A stretch of 64,000 nucleotides of DNA from NCBI RefSeq assembly GCF_027922425.1, contig NZ_BSFQ01000003.1, positions 124,001 through 188,000 of the forward strand. The letters run 5' to 3'. The translations under genes were made by a program, and so were the position numbers. This DNA is from Pseudonocardia halophobica. GTDB taxonomy: Bacteria > Actinomycetota > Actinomycetes > Mycobacteriales > Pseudonocardiaceae. Under the pieces are notes generated by a model that saw only the letters and a program-made list of their open reading frames with translations, ran no database searches and was not told the origin of the DNA. Shown here one piece after another: positions 1-8,291 of this stretch. Within the stretch, counting starts at the first letter, position 1; the number at the start of each line of letters is the position of its first letter.

Positions 1-2
1 CG

Positions 3-1415
3 CCCGTGCTGTTGTACTCGCAGGGCAGGCCGGTCCGGTCCACGTTCAGCCTGATCTTCGACAACTCGCGGTTCGGCGGGCTGCTGCTCCCGGATTTCAA
101 GTCCATCCACCAGCAGCTGCAGCTCGGCGCGCGGCTGGTGCTCGACAATATCGAGCGATACGGCCTAGACGCCTACCTCGGCACGCTGCGGTACGCCTGC
201 GACACCTCCGCCGAGCGGATGCGGGCGGCCATCGCCCGCATCCCGGACGGCGACTACACCGGCACCGGCCTGATCGACGCCGACGGGCTCGACGACACCG
301 TCGACTACGCGGTGCACGTCACGCTGCGCAAGCGCGGCCACGACATCGAGGCGGACCTGTCCGGCACCTCGACCCAGGCCCGGACCTGCATCAACGCGAG
401 CATGCTGGATTCCAAGACCGCCGTTGCCGTCGGGTTGACCATGCTGCTGGACCCCCAGATCCCCTTCACGTCCGGCACGTGGCGTTCGGTCGACCTCGTC
501 GGTCCGATGGGCTCGCTGCTGTCGTCGCTACCGCCCGACGGCGGGATCTTCCTGTTCTGGGAGAGCACCGGCGCCCTGGTCTCGGCGATCTTCGACGCGT
601 TGAACCCGGTCCTGGGCGAGAACGCGGTGGCGGGTGACTACGGCTCGACCAACACCCACAACGCCAACGGGCTGCTCCCGGACGGCACCCCGTGGGCCAA
701 CATCGCCCAGTGCGGCGGCGAGCACGGGCCGTGGGGCGCCACGAAGGAGGGCGACGGGGACAGCTACACCGTGCTGTTCACCCTCAACAACCTCGACCCG
801 CCCACCGAGGCCATCGAGCACGACGCCCCGGTCGTCGTGCTGCGTAAGGAGCACGCGATCGACACCGGCGGCCCGGGGACCCACCGCGGGGGCGCGGCCA
901 ACCTCAAGGACACCCTCTGGCTCACCGACGCCGAGCATTACAGCTCGCCCTTCCACACGAAGGTGTCCTCGGGCGTCGGCGCGGCGGGCGGCGAGGCCGG
1001 GCCGTGCGGCGGGGTCTGGATCTTCCCTGCCGACCACCACGACCCCCGCGAGACGGGCGCCCTCGTGGGGACGGAGGCACAGACCTACCGGACCAGCGAC
1101 CCGGTCGCGGGCGTGCTCGATCCGCAAAGCCGCGTGCTCGATCCCGCCAACGGCACCTACCACTACTTCGCCAGCACACCGGTGTGGCGGACGAAGGCGG
1201 GCTCGGTGTTCCGCTACCTCACCAACGGGGGCGGCGGCTGGGGCTCGCCGTTCGCCCGGGACGCGGAGGCGGTGCTGCGGGACGTGCGGGACGAGTACGT
1301 CAGCATCGAGGGTGCCGCACGGGACTACGGCGTGGTCGTGGTCGGCGACCCGCACCACGATCCCGAGGGCCTGACGATCGACCGGGAGGCCACCGCCGAA
1401 CTGCGTACCGGCTAG
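3..1415 (+). CDS. Hydantoinase B / 5-oxoprolinase family subunit, 5'-truncated by window edge
   Basis: This is the C-terminal roughly 470 residues of a HyuB-type protein, the subunit that pairs with HyuA in ATP-dependent N-methylhydantoinase, 5-oxoprolinase and acetone-carboxylase-like enzymes. The reading frame is open to the window edge. The first in-frame GTG (6) is preceded by another sense codon and falls inside the conserved region, so the true start lies upstream. Family-like stretches include the 'GGxGTHRGG' segment near residue 290 and the Gly-rich 'NGGGGWGSP' close to the C-terminus, typical of this family. Full HyuB proteins are about 550-600 aa, so about 100 residues are missing. 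A hyuA-like partner would be expected just upstream, outside the window. The substrate cannot be inferred. The frame is intact to its TAG stop. Confidence 0.85.
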   Translation, partial: PVLLYSQGRPVRSTFSLIFDNSRFGGLLLPDFKSIHQQLQLGARLVLDNIERYGLDAYLGTLRYACDTSAERMRAAIARIPDGDYTGTGLIDADGLDDTVDYAVHVTLRKRGHDIEADLSGTSTQARTCINASMLDSKTAVAVGLTMLLDPQIPFTSGTWRSVDLVGPMGSLLSSLPPDGGIFLFWESTGALVSAIFDALNPVLGENAVAGDYGSTNTHNANGLLPDGTPWANIAQCGGEHGPWGATKEGDGDSYTVLFTLNNLDPPTEAIEHDAPVVVLRKEHAIDTGGPGTHRGGAANLKDTLWLTDAEHYSSPFHTKVSSGVGAAGGEAGPCGGVWIFPADHHDPRETGALVGTEAQTYRTSDPVAGVLDPQSRVLDPANGTYHYFASTPVWRTKAGSVFRYLTNGGGGWGSPFARDAEAVLRDVRDEYVSIEGAARDYGVVVVGDPHHDPEGLTIDREATAELRTG

Positions 1416-1424
1416 CTTCGGATC

Positions 1425-2300
1425 ATGCAGATCGGTCTGTCCACCGCAGACCTCCCTCGGCCGCCCGTGACACGCGGGCGGCCGAGGCGGCCGGTTCGAC
1501 CTCCTGGTCAGCGGCGAGCACCTGTTCTTCCACGGGCCCACTCCCAACGCGTTTCGTGCACCTGGTGCAGGCCGGAGCCACGAGCACGATCCGGCTGCTC
1601 AGCACGATCGCGCTGCTCCCGCTCTACCCCGTCGCGCTGGCGGCGAAGCTCGCCGCGCCGCTCGAGGTGGCCGCAAGCGGGCAGGTTCGAGTTCGGCGTC
1701 GGCGGCGAGTTCCCGCGGGAGTTCGAGGCCACGGACGTCCACCCCACGGACCGGTTCCGCAGGCTCGACGAAGGGCTGCGGGTGCTGCGGGCGCTGTTCA
1801 CCGGCAATCGGGTCACGCTCCACTGCGAGTTCACGACCCTGCGCGATCTCGTCCGGGACCCGCCGCCCGTACAGCCTGGCGGTCCACCGATCTGGCTCGG
1901 CGGCGCACGGAGGGCGCGATGTGCCGCGCCCGGCGCTACGCCGACGTTTGGACGCCCTCCATGGTCGAGCCGGCGCAGCTCGCCGGCTCGATCGCCCGGG
2001 TCCGCGAGCACGCCCACGACGCGCGGCACGACCCCGCCGCCCTGTCCGGTGCCGTCTTCGTCTGGACGTGCGTGGACGCCCGACGGCGCGTGGGCCCGCG
2101 AGACGGGGATCGCCGCGGTGAGCCGCACCTACGCGCACGACTTCGGCCGGCTGGCCGACCGGTATCTCGTCCTCGGCGGACCCGCCCGCGTGGGTCGAGC
2201 GGCCGCGCGAGTTCGCGGGGGCCGGAGCCGACCGGGTGGTCCTCGCGTGCGCGTGTCCGCCCGCCGATCGCGCGCGGGTACCGCGACCGACATCGACGCG
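1425..2300 (+). pseudogene. LLM-class flavin-dependent oxidoreductase (luciferase-like), multiply frameshifted
   Basis: An ATG at 1425 opens a typical F420/FMN luciferase-like N-terminus (MQIGLSTADLPRP). Continuing the family pattern requires changing frame several times. 'LLSTIALLPLYPVALAAK' (about 1597-1650) is in one frame. 'GRFEFGVGGEFPREFEA' through 'GPPIWLGGA' (about 1680-1905) is in another. 'YADVWTPSMVEPAQL' (about 1937-1985) is in a third, and 'TYAHDFGRLADRY' (about 2128-2165) changes frame again. No single frame encodes the protein, and there is an apparent deletion after the first 15 residues. When intact, such enzymes oxidise or monooxygenate small organic substrates using reduced flavin or F420. 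The gene is dead unless the sequence has assembly errors. Confidence 0.75.
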
Positions 2301-2302
2301 AC

Positions 2303-3000
<698 letters not shown>

Positions 3001-3406
3001 CCCGGGGACGCCTCGGACGAGCAGGCCGACCAGCCTGCGGTCGCGGATCTGGTCGAGGTACTCGGCCACATCGCCCCGCGGTGAACGAGGTCGTCGTGTT
3101 CGGCGTCGCGCCCCCCGAGTGGATCGAGACGGTCGTCGATGAGGGCGACGACGAGGCGCGCGGGCGGCTCGGGTAGGTGCGGTCGACCGGGGCGGGGACT
3201 GCGAGAGCGCCGATGCGGCGGCCGCCGACGGTGTTCTCGGGCAACCAGAAGTGGATCGGGGCGGCTGGGGCGGTCCGCTGACCAGTGCTGAACGATACGC
3301 CTGAACTCCTTCAGCGCTGCTCGCATCTCTGAAAGAGCGTTCACGAACAGAGCGGGAGCGGTCAGGACGGATCTTCGGCGGCACAGCTCGCCGTCAGGAG
3401 ATCCTC
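3001..3406. other. Gene-poor stretch with three small inverted repeats before the transfer operon
   Basis: No convincing coding sequence is seen. ORFs on both strands here have arginine/proline-rich shadow composition. Between 3301 and 3348 there are three consecutive short palindromes: CTGAA-CTCC-TTCAG (3301-3314), CTCT-GAA-AGAG (3327-3337) and GTTC-AC-GAAC (3339-3348). They lie 60-105 bp upstream of the ATG at 3407 and could be an operator or promoter region for the rightward transfer genes. No clear -35/-10 pair was found. The left boundary of the mobile element probably falls in or before this stretch. Confidence 0.4.
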
Positions 3407-3925
3407 ATGTCAGCAGATGTCCTTGCCCAGTCCCCAGACGCACCGCTTGTAGCGGGCGTGTCCGGTGGTGTCGGGACCACCAGCCTCGCCACCGCGCTTC
3501 GCGCCCAAGACGGCGGTGTGCACCGCGGAGAACGCGTTCAGGTTCTCGTGTGTCGAGCGACCACCGAGTCGTTGCTCCGCGCCGCCACGGCGATCGGACG
3601 AATGCCCGGTCAGCCCATCCTGGCGGTCAACGCCGTCGATGGCGCTCGGCCGGGCCGGGCGGTCACGGCTCGGATGACCTTGATCGCGCCCTACACCGCG
3701 CGCACGGTCCTGCTCCCCCATGTCGCCCGTTGGCGCGAGCTTCCCCGCCCGATCGACGACATCCGAGCCCTCACGACCGCGGCACGGCGCGATCTCGACC
3801 GCAGCAGCCGTCGCTGGCTTGATGCCGTCGACCAGATCGCCGGCACCGCCCCGACCGCGCCGCGTGCCGCGAGCACGCTCGTGCCGATGGTCGGGCACGT
3901 CCTGCGCCCGGAGCGTGCACGGTGA
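3407..3925 (+). CDS. Conserved transfer-region protein with degenerate P-loop-like N-terminus
   Basis: A 172-aa protein of unknown function. The N-terminal segment 'GVSGGVGTTSLATAL' (residues about 17-31) looks like the start of a ParA/MinD-type ATPase, but the P-loop lysine of GKT is replaced by T, so nucleotide hydrolysis is doubtful. The rest is Arg/Ala-rich without a recognisable domain or membrane segment. The ATG is preceded by a good AGGAG Shine-Dalgarno sequence, and the stop overlaps the GTG of the next gene (GTGA at 3922-3925). This is the first gene of the rightward transfer operon, so it may be a regulatory or assembly factor. The function is inferred only from position. Confidence 0.65.
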   Translation: MSADVLAQSPDAPLVAGVSGGVGTTSLATALRAQDGGVHRGERVQVLVCRATTESLLRAATAIGRMPGQPILAVNAVDGARPGRAVTARMTLIAPYTARTVLLPHVARWRELPRPIDDIRALTTAARRDLDRSSRRWLDAVDQIAGTAPTAPRAASTLVPMVGHVLRPERAR

Positions 3926-4194
3926 GGACGGTCGTCGTGGCCCAGCCACCCAACCCGGCTCCCACCCGTCCTCCCGGGCTGGACGGCATGGCCGACATGA
4001 TCTTGGGCTGGCTCAAATGGGGTGTGCTGGCCGCGGGGGTCGCCGGTCTCTTGATCTGCGCTGTCATGATCATCGTCGGACGGCGTAATCGCTCGGCCAC
4101 CGCCTACGATGGCCTGATCGGGTCCGCCTGGATCCTCGGCGGCCTCGCGCTGGCCTCGGTCGCTGCGGTCATCGTCGGCGCGTTCCAGGTGTAG
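3922..4194 (+). CDS. Small two-TM membrane protein, pilin-like (VirB2/TrbC-like) candidate
   Basis: A 90-aa protein with a short Pro-rich N-terminus and two hydrophobic segments ('LKWGVLAAGVAGLLICAVMII', residues about 31-51, and 'SAWILGGLALASVAAVIVGAF', about 68-88) separated by a short basic loop. Size, two-TM topology and position directly upstream of a VirB6/TrbL-like gene match T4SS VirB2/TrbC-type pilin or channel subunits of Gram-positive conjugative elements. No sequence signature proves this. Its GTG start is fused to the upstream stop (GTGA), indicating translational coupling. Confidence 0.6.
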   Translation: MRTVVVAQPPNPAPTRPPGLDGMADMILGWLKWGVLAAGVAGLLICAVMIIVGRRNRSATAYDGLIGSAWILGGLALASVAAVIVGAFQV

Positions 4195-4197
4195 CCG

Positions 4198-4296
4198 ATG
4201 TATCGACAAGACAAGAGCCCTTGGCAGATCGACCTTCCGGCGCCCACGACCCCTCTCCCGATCGAGCGGCACCTGATAGCGGGGCCGTCGTCATGA
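4198..4296 (+). CDS. Very small coupled ORF (32 aa) in the transfer operon
   Basis: An ATG three bases after the preceding stop opens a 32-codon frame (begins MYRQDKSPWQIDLP, ends AGPSS). Its TGA overlaps the ATG of the VirB6-like gene as ATGA (4293-4296). That coupling mirrors almost every junction in this operon and argues that the short frame is translated, either as a micro-protein or as a leader coupling expression of the next gene. The peptide is hydrophilic, with no TM segment or known motif. An alternative is that the upstream in-frame GTG at 4221 starts a longer VirB6-like protein, which would make this frame spurious. Confidence 0.45.
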   Translation: MYRQDKSPWQIDLPAPTTPLPIERHLIAGPSS

Positions 4297-5393
4297 GGGC
4301 ACTGGCGCAGGCACCAGCTGACTGTGGGGTCTTCGATCTCGAGTGCAAGTCGGGCCAGGTCGTCCAGAACGCCTTCGACGAGGTCGTCGTCCGCGTCACG
4401 CAGGGCGCGGCCGACCTCGTCGTAGCGGCAACCTCGTGGTGGGCGCAGACCGACAGCGTCAACCCTCTCGACCCGGCAGTGCTCGCGGCGCAGGGCGAGC
4501 TGCGCTACCTCGTCCTGGTCATCCTGACCGTCTCGGTGGTCGTGCAGGCCGGACGTCTCGTCCTGTCCCGCAAGGCCGAGCCGCTGATCACCGTCGCGAC
4601 AGGGCTACTTCGCTTCGTCGCGGTGTCAGCCCTCGGCCTCATCGTTCTGCAGGCCGGGCTACGGGCCGGTGACCAACTCAGCCGCGACGTCCTCGATGAC
4701 GCCGCGAACAACTTCGCCGTGCTCATGGTGGACAACCTGCGCAGCCAGGAGGGCATGAAGAACAACTTCGTGCTGCTGCTCGTCGGGCTGGTGGCGGCGG
4801 TCTTGTCTCTGCTGCAGTGGGTGCTCATGCTCGTCCGGCAGGCTGGGCTGCTGGTCCTCGCGGCGATGCTTCCGCTCGCTGCCTCCGGCTCCCTGACCCG
4901 GACGACGCGGGGTTGGCTCACGCGGCTGCTGCCCTGGCTGATCGCCATTGTCGTCTACAAGCCCGCGGCGGCCTTCGTCTATTTCATCGGCTTCACCTAC
5001 CTGTCCACCCGGTCGTCGAACCAGCCCGGCGAGGTCAGCACCCTGCTGGCGGGGCTGGTCGTGCTCCTTCTCGCGCTCGTCGCCATGCCGGCCCTGATGA
5101 AGTTCTTCTCCTGGTCCGGCACCCAGGTCGGCGGGCAGAGCATGGGGGGCTCCGGGCTGGTGTCCGCGGCAGGTGCGATAGCCATGTCGAGTCGCTCCCC
5201 CGGCCAGCGGGCCTCGGCCCAGGAAGCCACCGGTCCTGGATCCGCCGGAGCCGGACCACGAGGTGCGGGCCCGGCTGCGGGAGCTGCGGGATCTGTTGCG
5301 ACGGCGGCCGTGGCGGTCGGGTCCGCGGCCGTGAAGAAGGCGCGGGACACCGCGACCGGAGGTAGCGGTGAGGAGCCGGGGGCGAGGAAGTGA
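4293..5393 (+). CDS. VirB6/TrbL-like polytopic T4SS membrane protein
   Basis: A 366-aa protein starting at the ATG in the ATGA overlap. The alternative start at 4221 adds 24 unremarkable residues. After a short N-terminus come about six hydrophobic segments: around residues 75-95, 100-125, 155-180, 185-205, 215-245 and 255-280. A Gly/Ser/Ala-rich, probably cytosolic tail follows to the C-terminus. This layout is that of VirB6/TrbL proteins, which form the inner channel of type IV secretion systems. The Cys pair near the N-terminus (CGVFDLECK) could form an extracytoplasmic disulfide. It is embedded between the small two-TM protein and the SCO6880-family gene, and its stop overlaps the next start (GTGA). 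Confidence 0.75.
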   Translation: MRALAQAPADCGVFDLECKSGQVVQNAFDEVVVRVTQGAADLVVAATSWWAQTDSVNPLDPAVLAAQGELRYLVLVILTVSVVVQAGRLVLSRKAEPLITVATGLLRFVAVSALGLIVLQAGLRAGDQLSRDVLDDAANNFAVLMVDNLRSQEGMKNNFVLLLVGLVAAVLSLLQWVLMLVRQAGLLVLAAMLPLAASGSLTRTTRGWLTRLLPWLIAIVVYKPAAAFVYFIGFTYLSTRSSNQPGEVSTLLAGLVVLLLALVAMPALMKFFSWSGTQVGGQSMGGSGLVSAAGAIAMSSRSPGQRASAQEATGPGSAGAGPRGAGPAAGAAGSVATAAVAVGSAAVKKARDTATGGSGEEPGARK

Positions 5394-6865
5394 CCCCGCC
5401 CAGCGATTCCCTGCCCCGCCTCTATGGGAACTGGCGTGCAGAACGCGGCTGGGGCATCGGTTCGTTGAGCACCGGTTCCACCGTCGTTCTCTTCCTGGCC
5501 GTCCTCGTCCCGCTTCTGGCCTTCTCGACCGTTCCGCGCGCCGCAATCCCTTTGACGGGCACGGCGGTAGTCGTGGTCGCGGCGGTGGTGGTCCGTGTCG
5601 GCGGCGTCACGCTCGCCGACGTCCTCACGCGTGTGCTGCGGTTTCGCCGGGCTCGGGCGGCCGGGTGGACCGACTGGGCGGGCGGCATCCTCACCACCCA
5701 CCCTCGCGGCGTCGACCTTCCGGGCGTCCTCGCCCCGGTCGTGCCGGTCGACGCCGACGACGGGCGCGGCGGTCGGCAGTGCTGGCTGTGGGACCGGCGC
5801 ACAGGCCGCTTGTCTGCGGTCCTGCGCGTCTCCCCGGTCGGCCTCGATCTTGCCGACAACGATCAGATGGACCGTTGGGTGGCCGGCTGGGCCGCGCTCC
5901 TGGCCGACCTCGGGTATCAGCGCCTCGTCACCCATCTCTCGGTCACCGTCGACACCGCGCCGACCGGCGGGACAACGACCCGCGACCACGTCACGGCCTC
6001 GCTCGATCCGGAGGCTCCCGCTCTGGCCCGGCGCGTCCTCGAGGAGCTGATCGCGGCCAATCCGGAGGCCACCGCCGAAATCGACGCCCGCGTCACCGTC
6101 ACCATGGACCCGCAGCACGCCTCACCACGCCCGGGCGACCTCGTCGAGGCGACCATCACCGCCGGGCGCGGGCTGCCCGGGATCGAGCAGGCCCTCGCCG
6201 CCGCGGGTGTCGCGGTGCTCGGCCGAGCCGGAACCGCATGGCTCGCCGGCCGGCTGCGAGCCGCCTTCGATCCGTCGACCCGCCGCGACCTGACCACCGA
6301 TCGCGTCCTGCTCGAGGAGTGGTCGGATGCGGGCCCCGTCGCAGCCACCGAGACCTGGGACGACTATCGCCACGACTCCGGTGTGTCCGTCACCTGGGGT
6401 ATGCGTGAGGCACCGCGCCAGTCCGTCAGCCCGCACATCCTGACCCCGCTCCTCGCCCCCGGGCCGTTCCCCCGACGGGTCACCCTGCTCTACGAGCCCT
6501 ACGACGCCGAACACGCCGCGGCCAAGGTCGAGGCAGAGATCACCAGCGGCCAGATACGGCGCGCCTGGGCCGAACGCACCCGACGCGACGAGACCCAGCG
6601 TGACCGCGACGATCGCAACCGCGCTCTCCAGTCCGCCCGCGAGGAGGCCGAGGGAGCCGGGGTCGGCCGCTTCAGCCTCTACGTCACCACAACCGTGCTG
6701 GATCCCGCGGACCTTCCTGCCGCGGTCGGCGACGTCGAGACCCGCGCCGGCCAAGCCAAGCTCAGGCTCCGTCGGCTACGCGGAAGCCAAGCCTCCGGGT
6801 TCGCCGTCGCCCTCGGCGTCGGTCTCGATCCCGTCGACCTCACTCGTCGCCGCGGCGGACGCTGA
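5390..6865 (+). CDS. SCO6880-family T4SS-associated membrane protein
   Basis: A 491-aa protein with two adjacent N-terminal TM segments (residues about 24-44 and 48-68), then a long soluble region. The N-terminal 'LPRLYGNWRAERGWGIGSLS' is the recognisable opening of the SCO6880 family, which accompanies VirB4/VirD4 genes on actinobacterial conjugative plasmids and ICEs and is often compared with PrgI-type components. The C-terminal half contains an Arg/Glu-rich, probably coiled stretch near residues 385-425. The biochemical role is not established. By position it is a core or inner-membrane component linked to the VirB4 ATPase encoded next, 13 bp downstream. Confidence 0.75.
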   Translation: MTPPSDSLPRLYGNWRAERGWGIGSLSTGSTVVLFLAVLVPLLAFSTVPRAAIPLTGTAVVVVAAVVVRVGGVTLADVLTRVLRFRRARAAGWTDWAGGILTTHPRGVDLPGVLAPVVPVDADDGRGGRQCWLWDRRTGRLSAVLRVSPVGLDLADNDQMDRWVAGWAALLADLGYQRLVTHLSVTVDTAPTGGTTTRDHVTASLDPEAPALARRVLEELIAANPEATAEIDARVTVTMDPQHASPRPGDLVEATITAGRGLPGIEQALAAAGVAVLGRAGTAWLAGRLRAAFDPSTRRDLTTDRVLLEEWSDAGPVAATETWDDYRHDSGVSVTWGMREAPRQSVSPHILTPLLAPGPFPRRVTLLYEPYDAEHAAAKVEAEITSGQIRRAWAERTRRDETQRDRDDRNRALQSAREEAEGAGVGRFSLYVTTTVLDPADLPAAVGDVETRAGQAKLRLRRLRGSQASGFAVALGVGLDPVDLTRRRGGR

Positions 6866-6878
6866 CTCGGAGGACAAC

Positions 6879-8291
6879 ATGACTACTTCGCCGGTACCGC
6901 GCAGGTGGGGCTGGCCCGCACGCGATGGCGGCCGCGCCGCCAACGTCGAGGCCGCGGCCCGCTACACCGCAACGACCAGCCAGGCCTGCGGCCTCTACCC
7001 GTTCGCCGTGTCCTCCGGTGCCGTCGTCCAGGGAGTACCGATCGGGAGGCACCTCCATACCTCGGAGCCCATCGGCCTCGACCCCGCCGAATGGCTTCGC
7101 ACAGGGCTCGTCTCGAACACCGGAGTCTGGGTGCAAGGTCAGCCCGGCATCGGCAAGTCCTCCATCACCAAACGGCTACTGGTCGGCCTCGTCGGATTCG
7201 GCATGACCGCAGTGGTGCCGGGTGACGTGAAGGGCGAGTACAGCGAGCTGATCGCTGCCCTCGGCGGTGCGGTCTGGGAGGTAGGACGCGGTGCCCACTC
7301 CCTGAACCCACTCGACGCCGGCCCACTCGCCGCCGCCCTCGACGCGGCGAAGGGCTCCGAACGGGAACGACTCGCGGAGACCATCCGCGCCCGCAGGCTG
7401 TCGCTGCTCGAGGCGCTCACCACGATCGTGCGGCGAGCAGAGATCACCGTCACCGAACGGCGACTGCTCGGCGCCGCCCTCGATCTCGTCGTCGGCGTGC
7501 GCGAGACCAGCCAACCCCTCATCCCCGACGTCCTTCACGTCCTCAACACTGCTGCCGACGACCTCGTCGCCATCACCGCCGCCGGCGACGAGCATGAGTA
7601 CCGCCGAGCTGCCCGCGAACTGATCAACACCCTCGGCCTGCTCTGCGACGGAGCCCTGCGGGGCATCTTCGATCGCCGATCCAGCGTCCGCGCCGACACC
7701 GGCACCACCGCCCTGTCCCTCGACCTGTCCGCGCTCGACGAGGAGGACGACGACGCCGTGGCAGCTGCGATGCTCTGTTCCTGGGCCTGGGCGGCGGGCG
7801 TCATCGACGCGAACACCGCCGCCGGCCGCCGACGCAACGTGGTCCAGGTTCAGGACGAGCTCTGGCGAGCCCTCCGCGTCGCCCCCGGACTCGTCGAGCG
7901 GTCCGACAGGATCACGCGACTCAACCGCCATCGCGGCGTCGTCTCCATCCAGGTCACCCACTCCCTCGACGACCTCGAGGCCCTGCCCACCGAGTCCGAC
8001 CGGGCGAAAGCCCGCGGTATGGCCAGTCGCAACGGCGTTCTCATTCTCGGCGGCATGGCGGAGAAGGAACTGGACGGCCTCCGCCGGATCACCTCGCTCA
8101 CCAGCGGCGAGGCGGCCCTCGTAACCTCGTGGGCGGCCCCGCCCACCTGGCACTCCGGGCGCGCGCACCCGGGCCGGGGCAAGTACCTGATCAAGTCCGG
8201 TGAACGGATGGGGCTCCCCGTCGCGTTGACCCTGACACCGAGCGAGCGCCGCCTCTACGACACCGATGGCGCCTTCCGGACGGCGTCATGA
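6879..8291 (+). CDS. VirB4/TraC-like conjugation ATPase
   Basis: A 470-aa protein. The ATG at 6879 is preceded by a good GGAGG (6869-6873), and it is chosen over upstream in-frame starts that would run deep into the SCO6880 gene. Walker A 'GQPGIGKSS' lies at residues about 87-95. A Walker B-like 'NVVQVQDELWRA' is near residue 322, and the conserved 'SIQVTHSLDDLEAL' is near 350. VirB4 ATPases power substrate transfer and pilus biogenesis in type IV secretion. This version is shorter than the 800-aa proteobacterial proteins, because the N-terminal domain is supplied by the separate SCO6880-like protein in this lineage. The stop overlaps the coupling-protein start (ATGA, 8288-8291). Confidence 0.85.
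   Translation: MTTSPVPRRWGWPARDGGRAANVEAAARYTATTSQACGLYPFAVSSGAVVQGVPIGRHLHTSEPIGLDPAEWLRTGLVSNTGVWVQGQPGIGKSSITKRLLVGLVGFGMTAVVPGDVKGEYSELIAALGGAVWEVGRGAHSLNPLDAGPLAAALDAAKGSERERLAETIRARRLSLLEALTTIVRRAEITVTERRLLGAALDLVVGVRETSQPLIPDVLHVLNTAADDLVAITAAGDEHEYRRAARELINTLGLLCDGALRGIFDRRSSVRADTGTTALSLDLSALDEEDDDAVAAAMLCSWAWAAGVIDANTAAGRRRNVVQVQDELWRALRVAPGLVERSDRITRLNRHRGVVSIQVTHSLDDLEALPTESDRAKARGMASRNGVLILGGMAEKELDGLRRITSLTSGEAALVTSWAAPPTWHSGRAHPGRGKYLIKSGERMGLPVALTLTPSERRLYDTDGAFRTAS

Noticed and set aside
528..1547. Long minus-strand open frame opposite the hydantoinase B gene (339 codons)
   Set aside because: It is an antisense shadow of a well-conserved gene, with biased Val/Gly/Arg composition and no family pattern. 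Many such shadows exist in this GC-rich window (for example 8642-9856, 53154-55412 and 61791-63389 on the minus strand) and were left out.
3001..3400. Possible integrase or recombinase remnant at the left end of the element
   Set aside because: Frames on both strands were read for tyrosine-recombinase (R..HxxR..Y) and serine-recombinase motifs, and none was found.
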